Positions 1 to 8,195 of a stretch of DNA of 64,000 nt are shown in pieces; the first letter of the stretch is position 1, and every line of letters begins with the position of its first letter. Both the position numbers and the translations under genes were made by a program. The DNA lies in assembly GCA_003138895.1 (NCBI GenBank), contig PLHJ01000005.1:65729-129728 (forward strand), in the 5' to 3' direction. The DNA comes from Acidimicrobiaceae bacterium (GTDB taxonomy: Bacteria > Actinomycetota > Acidimicrobiia > Acidimicrobiales > RAAP-2). The notes under the pieces were generated by a model. That model saw only the letters and a list, made by a program, of their open reading frames with translations. It had not been told where the DNA came from and ran no database searches.

Positions 1-1
1 G

Positions 2-412
2 CTCAGTTGCAGCCTTAGTGAACATCTTTCGCGCATTGGTTGGCGGTATACGGGAATTCCCGTATCAGGCACGATAAATCTACATCCCCACTGTCATCAA
101 CGTGCAGTCCAAGGAACACGTTCAGAGGTCCACGTCTTAGAACAGCTGGGCTACGAGGTCAATGTCTTGGACGTTGGGTGTTGTGGTCTCGCAGGATCCT
201 TTGGATTTCAAAGCGAGCATGATGAACTCTCGCGAACAATTGCAAAGGATAAGTTTCTCCCGGCCATACGACGTAATGCTCACAATGAAACTCTGGTCAT
301 CGACGGATTTAGTTGTCAATTACAAGCCGTTGAGCTCGCGAGTGTTTCTTCGGCGACGATGGCCGAAGTACTTGCGAGAGCGCTTCACCTCGATCAAAAA
401 ATCGTTCTCTGA
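2..412 (+). CDS. Fe-S oxidoreductase, C-terminal fragment (CCG domain; GlcF/D-lactate dehydrogenase type)
   Basis: This is the 3' end of a gene that begins before the window; the open frame runs in from base 2 and stops with TGA at 410-412. The visible 136 residues contain the two halves of a cysteine-rich CCG domain: HPHCHQRAV (about residues 30-38) and the CCG motif in DVGCCGLAGSFGF (from about residue 58). This domain binds an Fe-S cluster or partner in glycolate oxidase GlcF, in heterodisulfide reductase and at the C-terminus of fused FAD-linked D-lactate/glycolate dehydrogenases. The tail, with a TMAEVLARAL segment, fits the C-terminus of a long FAD/4Fe-4S fusion, but the FAD domain is out of view, so fused and stand-alone forms cannot be told apart. 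Function of the family: oxidation of 2-hydroxyacids feeding electrons to the respiratory chain. Confidence 0.75.
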   Translation, partial: LSCSLSEHLSRIGWRYTGIPVSGTINLHPHCHQRAVQGTRSEVHVLEQLGYEVNVLDVGCCGLAGSFGFQSEHDELSRTIAKDKFLPAIRRNAHNETLVIDGFSCQLQAVELASVSSATMAEVLARALHLDQKIVL

Positions 413-667
413 TTGGCGACCTGAGAAGAGTGTAGGCAAGGGGACCGTAATTGCGGAGTTGTCGTCGTCGTTGCTAAAGCGATGTTCGTCGGGTTGTAGA
501 AGAACCCCTGGTGCAGTGGAGCCTCATCAGCTGCTCCCGAGAGTAAGGCGATTGGCTCAAGAAGGACTCGTAGGTTGACGTGAAGGAGCGTGCATATCGA
601 CCCGGTTGCGGGTGCACCCATGTGCCTAGAGATAGGGGCGCGTAGGATATGAGCGATTTTTCAACAC
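413..667. other. intergenic region before tRNA-Arg
   Basis: About 255 bases with no gene I can support. A TAGGAT hexamer at 643-648 could serve as a -10 element for the tRNA, but I see no convincing -35 at the matching distance. A self-complementary GGGTGCACCC is present near 610-620; its role is unknown. Confidence 0.4.
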
Positions 668-742
668 GCTCCCGTAGCTCAGGGGATAGAGCATCGGTTT
701 CCTAAACCGTGAGCGCAGGTTCGAATCCTGCCGGGGGCACCA
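668..742 (+). tRNA. tRNA-Arg (anticodon CCT), CCA encoded
   Basis: A full cloverleaf can be drawn. The acceptor stem GCTCCCG (668-674) pairs with CGGGGGC (732-738) with one G-T wobble. The D-arm is GCTC...GAGC, the anticodon loop is TTCCTAA giving anticodon CCT (reads AGG), the T-arm is GCAGG-TTCGAAT-CCTGC, the discriminator is A and CCA is encoded. The outermost anticodon-stem pair appears to be a T-T mismatch. It reads a rare arginine codon. Confidence 0.95.
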
Positions 743-848
743 CGGCCGTTTTAGGCCACAATCACCTTCTATATGCTGCCTTGGACCAAGCGCAGGTAAC
801 CTCGTCCGAGACCTCACGGTCATGAGAGCTGCGAAAAGAGAATTGTCT

Positions 849-2033
849 ATGAAGAACGCTTGGTTTGAGACGGTGGCCGAAGCGCAGCGCCGCGCCAAGA
901 GACGCCTCCCTAAGTCCGTGTACGCCGCACTCGTCGCTGGTTCCGAACGAGGCGTGACCCTTGATGACAATCTGGCGGCCTTTGGAGAATTGGGATTTGC
1001 CCCACACGTTGCCGATTTGTCAAATACCCGAGAGATGGCAACCACCATCATGGGTCAGCCTTCATCAATGCCGGTGATGATTTCGCCGACCGGAGTGCAA
1101 GCTGTCCATCCCGATGGCGAAGTAGCCGTCGCGCGAGCAGCAGCCAATCGTGGAATTCCCATGGGTCTCAGTTCTTTCGCGAGCAAACCTCTGGATCAAG
1201 TCGTTGCGGCAAATCCTCAGACGTTCTTTCAGTCGTATTGGATTGGTACGCGCGATGAAATGGCCGAGCGCATGGAACGAGCGAAGAACCAAGGAGCCCT
1301 CGGTGTCATCGTGACACTGGACTGGTCGTTTTCCAACGGACGTGACTGGGGAAGTCCGTACATTCCCGAGCGCATCAATGTGAAGTCCGCTCTTCGGTAC
1401 GCTCCCCAGACTCTCGCTCGACCGAAGTGGCTCTGGAGTTTTTTGAAGACCGGCAAGATTCCCAATTTGACCGTGCCGAATCTCAACCCACCAGATCAAC
1501 CTGCTCCGACGTTCTTTGGCGCCTACGGTCAGTGGATGCAGTCGTCACTACCAACTTGGGACGACGTGCAATGGCTTCGCGAACAATGGGGTGGCCCATT
1601 CATGATTAAGGGAGTGACGCGCGTCGACGACGCGAAACGTGCGCGCGACATTGGCGTAACGGCAATTTCTGTTTCAAATCACGGTGGCAATAACCTCGAC
1701 AGCACGCCCGCCACGATTCGTCTACTGCCGGAGATTTCCAAAGCCGTCGGATCAGATATTGAGGTCTTGCTAGACGGTGGTATCCGCCGTGGTGGTGACG
1801 TCGTAAAAGCGTTGGCGCTCGGTGCGCGCGCCGTCATGATTGGTCGCGCGTACTTGTGGGGTCTTGGCGCCAACGGACAGGCGGGCGTCGAGAACGTGCT
1901 GGATATTCTTCGTGGTGGCATCGATTCGGCGATTCTTGGTCTGGGCCACTCTTCCATTGCCGAGCTCTCGCCGAATGATCTTTATATTCCCCAGAACTTC
2001 GAGCGTCGATTGGGCGAGGGCTTGAGCTATTAG
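849..2033 (+). CDS. mftD: MftD-like FMN-dependent alpha-hydroxy-acid dehydrogenase (pre-mycofactocin synthase family)
   Basis: A 394-residue FMN TIM-barrel enzyme of the lactate dehydrogenase/glycolate oxidase family. Visible hallmarks are the catalytic His in SVSNHGGNNLDSTPA (about residue 278) and the FMN-phosphate segments DGGIRRGGDVVKALALGA and GRAYLWGLGANGQAGVENVL. The N-terminus (WFETVAEAQRRAKRRLPKSV) and PTGVQAVHPDGEVAVARAA are what I recall for MftD/LldD1, the enzyme that oxidatively deaminates the mycofactocin precursor; ordinary L-lactate dehydrogenases differ in these places. ATG 849 was preferred over 822 because the homologous N-terminus begins there. No other mft gene (mftA, B, C, E, F) is in the window, so here the gene stands alone between a tRNA and an rRNA methyltransferase. 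A general 2-hydroxyacid oxidase remains the alternative. Confidence 0.8.
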   Translation: MKNAWFETVAEAQRRAKRRLPKSVYAALVAGSERGVTLDDNLAAFGELGFAPHVADLSNTREMATTIMGQPSSMPVMISPTGVQAVHPDGEVAVARAAANRGIPMGLSSFASKPLDQVVAANPQTFFQSYWIGTRDEMAERMERAKNQGALGVIVTLDWSFSNGRDWGSPYIPERINVKSALRYAPQTLARPKWLWSFLKTGKIPNLTVPNLNPPDQPAPTFFGAYGQWMQSSLPTWDDVQWLREQWGGPFMIKGVTRVDDAKRARDIGVTAISVSNHGGNNLDSTPATIRLLPEISKAVGSDIEVLLDGGIRRGGDVVKALALGARAVMIGRAYLWGLGANGQAGVENVLDILRGGIDSAILGLGHSSIAELSPNDLYIPQNFERRLGEGLSY

Positions 2034-2112
2034 CTCTACCGGCATGTCTATTCGACAACAACGACGTTTCCCTCTATTGTGCTCAACATGACAATGTTCA
2101 CGATGGTCCGTC

Positions 2113-2655
2113 GTGCCCGCGGGTTCGACGAAGTGGGGATGGCACCGATTAACTAATCGGTGGGCCGAACGTCTGGTCGACGACGCCCAAATTGTCCCTG
2201 GCGAACTTGTGCTCGACGTTGGTGCCGGTGAAGGTGCGTTGAGCCGCTATCTGCTGCAACGAGGCGCCAGGGTGATTGCCATTGAACTTCACCCAACACG
2301 TGCACAACTGTTGCGAAACAAGTTTGCCGACGCGAACATCACAGTGGTGCAGGCGGATGCCAGCAATCTTTACTTGCCACGTCGGCCCTTTCGGGTGGTG
2401 GCTAATCCACCGTTCGCCATTTCGGTGGCACTACTTCGACGACTCACGAGTCCCGGGAGCCGTTTGGTTCGCGCCGATGTCATCGTGCCGTGGCACGTTG
2501 CGCAACGTTGGATCGAGGAGAGGTCGCCCGGAGCGAATCGTTGGCGTCACGAATTTCGCTGCTCGTACGGAAGAGAAATCCCGAGGGCGGCGTTCTCTCC
2601 TCCAGCACCGAACGGTGTGGCGATTCTCGTGATTGAACGTCGACGACGACGGTGA
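2113..2655 (+). CDS. Erm/KsgA-family rRNA adenine N6-methyltransferase
   Basis: A 180-residue SAM-dependent methyltransferase. Motif I is LVLDVGAGEGALS (about 33-44), the acidic residue binding the SAM ribose is in IAIELHP (56-61), motif II is VVQADASNL, and the catalytic motif IV NPPF is at 98-101 (VVANPPFAIS), as in rRNA adenine dimethylases that use N-L/P-P-F/Y. The start, GTG 2113, gives GWHRLTNRWAERLV, a segment typical of actinobacterial Erm-like enzymes. It is shorter than Erm or KsgA (240-290 residues) and lacks most of the C-terminal RNA-binding domain; a complete KsgA is encoded separately at 45940-46755, so this is probably the Erm branch (23S A2058 region; macrolide resistance in known members). 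Whether it confers resistance cannot be read from sequence. Confidence 0.75.
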   Translation: MPAGSTKWGWHRLTNRWAERLVDDAQIVPGELVLDVGAGEGALSRYLLQRGARVIAIELHPTRAQLLRNKFADANITVVQADASNLYLPRRPFRVVANPPFAISVALLRRLTSPGSRLVRADVIVPWHVAQRWIEERSPGANRWRHEFRCSYGREIPRAAFSPPAPNGVAILVIERRRRR

Positions 2656-2661
2656 GTCAGG

Positions 2662-3462
2662 CTAGGGCGTGAGGATGCGACGAAAGCGGTGCGAAGCAAC
2701 CGTGAGACCAATGAGACCCATGATGATGAGGTACGCCACGTGTACCAAGGTGGCGAGTGAGAATTCACCGAGGGAGCAACTTCGAAGGAGAGCCGCTGAT
2801 TGGTAGAGCGGCGAGCACGTCACGATGCCGGCTAGCCAACCCGGATAGAGGCTGATGGGAAAGAACGTCGCAGAAAACAGAAAAACCGGAAGTTGAATCA
2901 GCGCCACCGTGTCAAAGTCCTGCCACGAACGAAGCCACGTGCAGCCAGCAAGCCCCACCGCCGAAAACGCGAAACTCGTGAGAATGGCCACAGGCAAGCA
3001 CAATATGGCAAAGATTGAATGGGTGTCACCGAGCACGGCCATGCACACGAGAAACGACGCCGAATAGAGCGAACCTCGCGTGAGAGCCCACCAGACTTCG
3101 CCGAGCGCAATGTCGTTTACGTCCAGGGGTGTCGCAAGCACGGAATCGTAAGTGTGAGCAACCTTGAGCTTCCAAAAAGTGTTGTACAGAGCGTCAATTA
3201 TTGAACCGTTCATGGCGGAGGTTGCGAGCATGCCGGGTGCGACAAACGAGGCGTAACTGACGATCTTCAATCCAACGTGCAATTGGCCCACGAGGTGATT
3301 GAGGCCAATTCCGAGACTCAACAGATAAAAGAGTGGTTCAAAAAATCCTGAAACAATGATGAGCCACTGACGTCGGTACACGAACATGTTGCGCTGCAAC
3401 ACACGCACGCTGCGCCGTGAGCCGAATTCCAAAGTGGGAAGTACGCGAAAGTAGGTGGACAC
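2662..3462 (-). CDS. ABC-2 type exporter permease (DrrB/NodJ-like), second subunit
   Basis: A 266-residue integral membrane protein with about six hydrophobic segments: near residues 33-55, 75-95, 120-150, 155-175, 190-215 and 235-258. It ends in a short basic tail (RFRRIL). The pattern FSATFFPISLYPGWL before the last third is the conserved ABC-2 re-entrant region; the same phrase (FSATFYPLHEYPG) occurs in the neighbouring permease, so the two form a heterodimeric channel or arose by duplication. It starts with GTG, sharing one base with the upstream stop codon, and is the last gene of a three-gene operon reading ATPase, permease, permease. The substrate is unknown; relatives export drugs, lipo-oligosaccharides or polyketides. 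Confidence 0.88.
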   Translation of the reverse strand: MSTYFRVLPTLEFGSRRSVRVLQRNMFVYRRQWLIIVSGFFEPLFYLLSLGIGLNHLVGQLHVGLKIVSYASFVAPGMLATSAMNGSIIDALYNTFWKLKVAHTYDSVLATPLDVNDIALGEVWWALTRGSLYSASFLVCMAVLGDTHSIFAILCLPVAILTSFAFSAVGLAGCTWLRSWQDFDTVALIQLPVFLFSATFFPISLYPGWLAGIVTCSPLYQSAALLRSCSLGEFSLATLVHVAYLIIMGLIGLTVASHRFRRILTP

Positions 3463-4274
3463 TACGACACCAATCGCTTTCGCATTGACTTACGGGCCAG
3501 TACAACACCAATCACGCTCAGACTCACAAGTACCGCGAGGTGTCCGATTGTCGCGAGCACGGGCACGTCGCCAAAAGCGAATGATCTCGCGAGAGCAACC
3601 CCGTGATAGAGCGGCATGAATTGCACCAGGGGCCGCAGCGCGCCCGGGTATTCATGTAACGGATAGAACGTTGCGGAAAAGAGAAACATCGGCACGATGA
3701 TGAATCGGTAAATTGTCGTGAAGGGAACGTCCGATTCCATTCGTGACGAAAACGCCATCAACGGCGCACCAAAGGCAAGACCCGTGAGGACGCCGACGAA
3801 CGGCAGCGCGAGTGACCACCACGAGCTAAGAGCGCCAAAGAACGAAATGATCACGACGTACACCGCCGCCGTGGTGAAAAGCCGAATCGACACCCACCCC
3901 AACTTGCCGGTGACAATGTCTTCGGGTTTCAGCGGCGTGGTCGCTGCCGCGTGATAAGTCCTAACCCACTTCAACGCGCCGAGGATGGGCCACATGGTTT
4001 CGCCGGCGGCAAGTTGCATGGCCGTGATGGCCAAAAGTCCTGGAGCCACAAAATGCAAATACGTCTGACCTTGGACAAGGCCCGTGTGCTTGGTTACCAA
4101 GTGCCCGACGCCGAGTCCCATCGACGTCAGGTACAAGATCGGAAATAGGAAGGTGCTGATGACCGAAGCCCGCCAGGTTTTGGAATAAAACGCCCAGTGG
4201 TACCACAGCGACCTTCGCCACGAGGGCCATCCGACGCGCGGGACGATTTTCGTCGTTTGGTTCACGGTCGTCAT
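3462..4274 (-). CDS. ABC-2 type exporter permease (DrrB/NodJ-like), first subunit
   Basis: A 270-residue membrane protein. A cytosolic N-terminus with RVGWPSWRRSLWYHWAFYSK leads into about six transmembrane segments, starting with the one in STFLFPILYLTSMGLGVGHL. FSATFYPLHEYPG and the following segment are ABC-2 family hallmarks. It overlaps the ATPase gene by four bases (ATGA) and the next permease by one base, implying translational coupling. The pair of dissimilar permeases plus one ATPase resembles daunorubicin resistance DrrAB and NodIJ systems, although those use one permease gene. No regulator or biosynthetic genes accompany it, so the exported compound is not deducible. Confidence 0.88.
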   Translation of the reverse strand: MTTVNQTTKIVPRVGWPSWRRSLWYHWAFYSKTWRASVISTFLFPILYLTSMGLGVGHLVTKHTGLVQGQTYLHFVAPGLLAITAMQLAAGETMWPILGALKWVRTYHAAATTPLKPEDIVTGKLGWVSIRLFTTAAVYVVIISFFGALSSWWSLALPFVGVLTGLAFGAPLMAFSSRMESDVPFTTIYRFIIVPMFLFSATFYPLHEYPGALRPLVQFMPLYHGVALARSFAFGDVPVLATIGHLAVLVSLSVIGVVLARKSMRKRLVS

Positions 4275-5200
4275 TCGACCAGCGTTCGACCGGTCAGTCG
4301 CAAGAAAACGTCTTCCAGTGACGAACGTCGCACGAGTGCGCTCTGTGGTGTGAGGCCAGCTTTGTGGATTTCGACCAACGTCTCGTCGCCGTCGTGCACG
4401 TACATTAAGACGCGGTCCGGTAGCACCTCGACGCGTTCGGCCAGCACGCGAAGTACATCCTCGCTAATGACGGCGTTCGTGTCGAAGCGCAGTTCGAGTA
4501 CCTCGCGAGTGGCGTGTTCATTAATGAGATCTCGGGGTGCTCCGTGCGCGACGATGTGACCGTGGTCCATAACAACGAGACGATCACAGAGCTGTTCAGC
4601 CTCGTCCATGTAGTGCGTCGTGATGATGAGCGTCACGCCCTCGCTCTTCAAGCGATAGAGCCGCTCCCAGAGGAGGTGGCGAGCTTGGGGATCAAGGCCC
4701 GTCGTTGGTTCGTCGAGAATCAAAAGTTCGGGCTGATTAATCAATGAACGTGCAATGGTGAGACGTCGTTTCATGCCACCCGACAAGTCATCTACCTTGT
4801 CCTTGGCTCGGTCACTGAGTTGTGCGAAGTCCAAGAGTTCAAGAGCGCGTTCTTTAATAACCGCCTTTGGCAGATCGAAGTACCTTCCGAACATCAAGAG
4901 ATTGTCGAGCACACTGAGTTCCAGTTCCAGCGTGTCTTCTTGAGGGACAAGACCCAATCGCGCACGAATGAAAGGGCCTTGCGTGCGAGGATCAAGACCG
5001 AAAATCGTGAGGTGACCCGACGTGGGTGTTGTTATTCCCGACAGCATGCGCATGGTCGAGGTTTTCCCCGCGCCGTTAGGTCCAAGAAAACCGAATGATT
5101 CGCCGCGCTCGATAGTGAAATCAATGCCGTCCACCGCGCGAAAGGAACCAAAGTCCTTCGTCAATTTGGAAGCCACCACGAGTGGGGCAGGGGTAGCCAC
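4271..5200 (-). CDS. ABC transporter ATP-binding protein (DrrA/NodI-like)
   Basis: A 309-residue nucleotide-binding subunit. Walker A is GPNGAGKT (40-47), the Q-loop is LVPQED (84-89), the signature is LSGGM (139-143), Walker B is LLILDEP (159-165), and the switch His lies in ITTHYMDEAEQL. The last 80 residues form the extra C-terminal domain typical of the DrrA/NodI branch and contain SSLEDVFLRLTGR, a conserved tail motif of these exporters. It powers the two permeases downstream, with which it overlaps by four bases. It is predicted to sit at the cytoplasmic face of the membrane and drive ATP-dependent export. Confidence 0.93.
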   Translation of the reverse strand: MATPAPLVVASKLTKDFGSFRAVDGIDFTIERGESFGFLGPNGAGKTSTMRMLSGITTPTSGHLTIFGLDPRTQGPFIRARLGLVPQEDTLELELSVLDNLLMFGRYFDLPKAVIKERALELLDFAQLSDRAKDKVDDLSGGMKRRLTIARSLINQPELLILDEPTTGLDPQARHLLWERLYRLKSEGVTLIITTHYMDEAEQLCDRLVVMDHGHIVAHGAPRDLINEHATREVLELRFDTNAVISEDVLRVLAERVEVLPDRVLMYVHDGDETLVEIHKAGLTPQSALVRRSSLEDVFLRLTGRTLVE

Positions 5201-5243
5201 GCAGAAACTCTAGTGAGCGTTGAGAAGGCGAGCTTGAACTGCT

Positions 5244-6302
5244 CTAGGCCCCATCGAGCAAATCCTTTAGTCCGCAAGGTGCGTAGGGGCCAATTATGAG
5301 TTGTTCCACGACGCCGAGCCCTTGACGTTGTGGCGAGGTTGCCCGCACGACGTGTTGAACGTGGACGTTTGAATATTCAAGTGGATCAGTGGCCGAAAGG
5401 TCCAAGACTTCTCCTTCCGTGAGCGCGCCACCGTGCCAGCGCCCGTGAGCAAATCGAGGATGCGAATAGCCCGCACCGCGCATTTGAAATCGGTGAAGGG
5501 GCGTCAGTGTGATGCGTTCGTCGCCCGCGACGAGTGTCGCGTCTTCAATCCAGCGCGTGCCTGGTTGAAGCGTCAACGACAGTGAACTCTCGATACGTTG
5601 GGCATCACCGCTGGCAGCGAGTGGCAGCGTCGATGACGACCGGCTCAGTGCGGCGCCGTCACTGTGGTCAAAACTCATGAAGTGTACGCCACCGTCGTCA
5701 AAGTTGAGCGGCGCCCAGAGAAAACAAAGCTGCGGCACTCGTGAGCTCGGTGCACCGGGTAACGGTTCACCCACTGGTCGAATGCCCCATGATCGATCTT
5801 TCGTGCCCCGCACGTTTTTCGAGACTTCGAGACGACCCTCTGGAGTTTCGAGCCAACCCGACCACGAGCCCAGTTGCGTGGCTCGAGTGACGTCCATGAA
5901 AATCCGTGGTCCGTCGTGCATGGTTTGTCGAGGTTCTTCGGTGGTGGCGGTGCGCTGGGTGTAGGTGAGTTCTGCGCGCAAACCCTGTTCGGGGGCTTCA
6001 ACGCGAATACGGTTCACGCGCATGGGCTCCAGTATTTCGATGCTAATTGGACCGACGCTGGTTGGTCGTCCAACGAGCGCGTCACTCGTGAAAACTGAAT
6101 ACTGCTGGCCGTTGGTAGCGACGGAAAACGCCGCATCAATCACGCCGCGATTGGGATAGAGGCCGAGCGCTACTGCGAAGAAGTAGTCCTCGGTGTAGCC
6201 GTTGAACCAAAAGCGATCGTAAGCATTCGGGTGGCCATCCATGACGTGAGCAAGGGGCAGTGGCGTTTGGTGCAGTGGAAGGTCATCACTGGGTAGCAGC
6301 AT
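5244..6302 (-). CDS. conserved protein, lipocalin-like two-domain family next to a phosphotransferase
   Basis: A 352-residue soluble protein without signal peptide or membrane segment. The N-terminus (QTPLPLAHVMDGHPNAYDRFWFNGY) followed by LGLYPNRGVIDAAF is a conserved opening of an actinobacterial family I know only as an uncharacterised domain family (DUF7064/DUF7065-like, related in fold to lipocalin-type hydroxyneurosporene synthases); the assignment is from memory. Many aromatic and Gly-Trp-Ser motifs (LGSWSGWLETPEG, RSWGIRPVGEP) suggest a beta-barrel that binds a hydrophobic ligand. It overlaps the upstream phosphotransferase by 17 bases, so the two are co-translated and probably act on one substrate. 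No catalytic residues can be assigned. Confidence 0.55.
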   Translation of the reverse strand: MLLPSDDLPLHQTPLPLAHVMDGHPNAYDRFWFNGYTEDYFFAVALGLYPNRGVIDAAFSVATNGQQYSVFTSDALVGRPTSVGPISIEILEPMRVNRIRVEAPEQGLRAELTYTQRTATTEEPRQTMHDGPRIFMDVTRATQLGSWSGWLETPEGRLEVSKNVRGTKDRSWGIRPVGEPLPGAPSSRVPQLCFLWAPLNFDDGGVHFMSFDHSDGAALSRSSSTLPLAASGDAQRIESSLSLTLQPGTRWIEDATLVAGDERITLTPLHRFQMRGAGYSHPRFAHGRWHGGALTEGEVLDLSATDPLEYSNVHVQHVVRATSPQRQGLGVVEQLIIGPYAPCGLKDLLDGA

Positions 6303-7347
6303 GGCGTTCCAATTCGCGAAAGGCGTTCCAACGATTCGCCGCTTGGGCCCCCCGTCGAATCATCGTGAGAAACATCTCGTCACCTCTGGGTGTCTGTTCA
6401 ACAATGACGGCGGCCGCGACGAGCATGACCACGGGCTGCAACGTGTAACGGGCGAACTCGTACATGGCAAGTTGTTGTGGGTAGTCAACGTCGTAGTCGC
6501 TGAGACAATTGAGGTAGTACGAAAGCAAATCCTGTTCGTTCGATTCACAGTCTTCGGGGGTGAGACTCGTGGTGATGAAATACGCGACGTCAAGAAGTGG
6601 ACTGCCGACGCCAATGGTCTGCCAATCAACGACAGCGAGCGGCACCTGTCCGCTCGCACCTTCAAAGATCAGATTGTCAGTTCGAAAGTCACCGTGGGTT
6701 ACCGCGGCGAAGGGTGCTTCGTAACCGCTGAACAATGACAACTCGTTTCCGAGTCGGCTGACGAACGTTCGAAGTGGGTCATCAATGGAGGCGTTGTAGC
6801 GATCAAGAAACTGATCAAAAAGCGCGGGCAAGACGGCGGCGTAGAGAGGACGAAGTGACTCCGTTGCGCCACCGAGCCAGTCGGCCGAGTGCAAGGCGGT
6901 GTCTCCAAGCGTTGGACCATGAAGTCCAGCCAGCTCGTAGAGACCCGTTTTTGCTTGTTCGATGCTGAGTCCATCGAATTGATCAACCTGCGCCGCGGGC
7001 GACATGTCTTCAAGGAGTAGGAGAAAGTTGTCGTCCTCGTCGCGATCCGCGAAAAAGCACCGTGGCGTTCTCGTGTCAATCTCATTCGCCAAGTGCTGAT
7101 AAAACGACGTCTCGCGAAAGTAGAGGTGTTGCAAGGCAGCCGTCGAACGACTGGTGGCATCGTTCGAAGGCGTCTTAGCAATAGAGCGCACGACGGAACC
7201 ATCAGAGCTAGTGAGTTCCATTCGGTAGCAGTTGGCGACTTGACCCGACCCTACCGGCGAACGTTGCAGTGACGTTGGCTCCGCGACGCCCACGTGTGAC
7301 GCCACCCACGCAGCGTCAATGTCCGCAATGTCTGGCACTCTCCCCAT
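6286..7347 (-). CDS. aminoglycoside phosphotransferase/kinase-like family protein
   Basis: A 353-residue protein with an eukaryotic-like kinase fold of the APH/ecdysteroid-kinase type. The Brenner loop VTHGDFRTDNLIF supplies the catalytic Asp and Asn, and VVDWQTIGVGSPLLDVAYF supplies the metal-binding Asp (VDWQ in place of DFD). The N-lobe contains RSIAKTPSN with the probable ATP-binding Lys and the FYQHLAN segment typical of the family. The start, ATG 7347, is preceded by a good AGGGGG ribosome site. It overlaps the uncharacterised gene downstream. Members phosphorylate small hydroxylated molecules; the substrate here is unknown and antibiotic resistance should not be assumed. Confidence 0.8.
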   Translation of the reverse strand: MGRVPDIADIDAAWVASHVGVAEPTSLQRSPVGSGQVANCYRMELTSSDGSVVRSIAKTPSNDATSRSTAALQHLYFRETSFYQHLANEIDTRTPRCFFADRDEDDNFLLLLEDMSPAAQVDQFDGLSIEQAKTGLYELAGLHGPTLGDTALHSADWLGGATESLRPLYAAVLPALFDQFLDRYNASIDDPLRTFVSRLGNELSLFSGYEAPFAAVTHGDFRTDNLIFEGASGQVPLAVVDWQTIGVGSPLLDVAYFITTSLTPEDCESNEQDLLSYYLNCLSDYDVDYPQQLAMYEFARYTLQPVVMLVAAAVIVEQTPRGDEMFLTMIRRGAQAANRWNAFRELERHAATQ

Positions 7348-7398
7348 AATCCCCCTTTTGGCAGTATGCCCTAAATACGAGGGTGAGAAAATTAAGTA

Positions 7399-8145
7399 TC
7401 AGCGAGGTGAACGTCGCGCTCGCCAGCAGCGAGTGGCCATGGGCAACGTGATGATGCCCATGGCATCAGCCATCGACAGCGCCCGCTCTCGAGTCTCTTT
7501 GTTAATGGCCGCGGCTTCCTTGGGCGAAGCGGTAATAACGCCGGAATGGGTTTGCATCCATGCAACTATCTGATCCACGCTTCTGGGCCATTGCCAGTGC
7601 AGCAGCGCGGTTTCGACGTTCGTGAAGGGAACGTCGGGCGGTACCACGATGGCCTTTGGATCGTGACGTTGAACCCCACCATTTTGCTCGTCGTCCGTTG
7701 ATTGACGAAGGGCCCACAGTTCATCCACGTCAGGCGCCGTGTAGTTTGCTCCATTCCAGGCAATCGCCAGAGTGCCCTCGTCGTGGAGCACGCGGGCGAT
7801 TTCGCGAAAGGCTTCATCGGGTTTTACCCAGTGCCACGCCGAAACAATCACGACCGCGTCGACACTGTTGTCATCAAGGGGAATGTGTTCCGCCGTTCCC
7901 GCGAAGGCCTCTACGTTCGGCGAGCGCTCGACGAGCACGGATCGCATTTCGTCATCTGGTTCCACCGCTATGACCCGCGCACCGCTTCGTTGGAGCGTTC
8001 GTGTAGCGAGACCAGTGCCGGCCGCCAAATCAAGAACGGTAGATGTTGGCTGAAGACCCAGCCACTGAACGAATTCGTCGGGAAGTGCGGGACGAAACTC
8101 GTCGTACTGGCGAGCAACGGAACCAAAGGAAAGCGATCGCTGCAT
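7399..8145 (-). CDS. class I SAM-dependent methyltransferase (Methyltransf_11 type)
   Basis: A 248-residue methyltransferase. Motif I is VLDLAAGTGLATR (38-50), the ribose-binding Glu is in VIAVEPDDEM, and the post-I Asp region is FAGTAEHIPLDDNSVDAVVIVSAWHW. The WHWVKPDEAFREIARVL stretch is shared with yeast TMT1/UbiE-like small-molecule methyltransferases. It is flanked by genes on the same strand with short gaps (51 bases before the kinase-like gene, 50 after the epimerase gene), so it may belong to the same transcript. Substrate not inferable. Confidence 0.8.
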   Translation of the reverse strand: MQRSLSFGSVARQYDEFRPALPDEFVQWLGLQPTSTVLDLAAGTGLATRTLQRSGARVIAVEPDDEMRSVLVERSPNVEAFAGTAEHIPLDDNSVDAVVIVSAWHWVKPDEAFREIARVLHDEGTLAIAWNGANYTAPDVDELWALRQSTDDEQNGGVQRHDPKAIVVPPDVPFTNVETALLHWQWPRSVDQIVAWMQTHSGVITASPKEAAAINKETRERALSMADAMGIITLPMATRCWRARRSPR

Positions 8146-8195
8146 AATCGAAGCCTAGAAGCGAGGAGGAACAATATGTCGACGTGCTGGCAAAA

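Noticed and set aside
626..1051. 141-codon minus-strand open frame containing RQDSNLRSRF
   Set aside because: This is the well-known artefact peptide read from the antisense of a tRNA-Arg gene; it also runs across the start of mftD.
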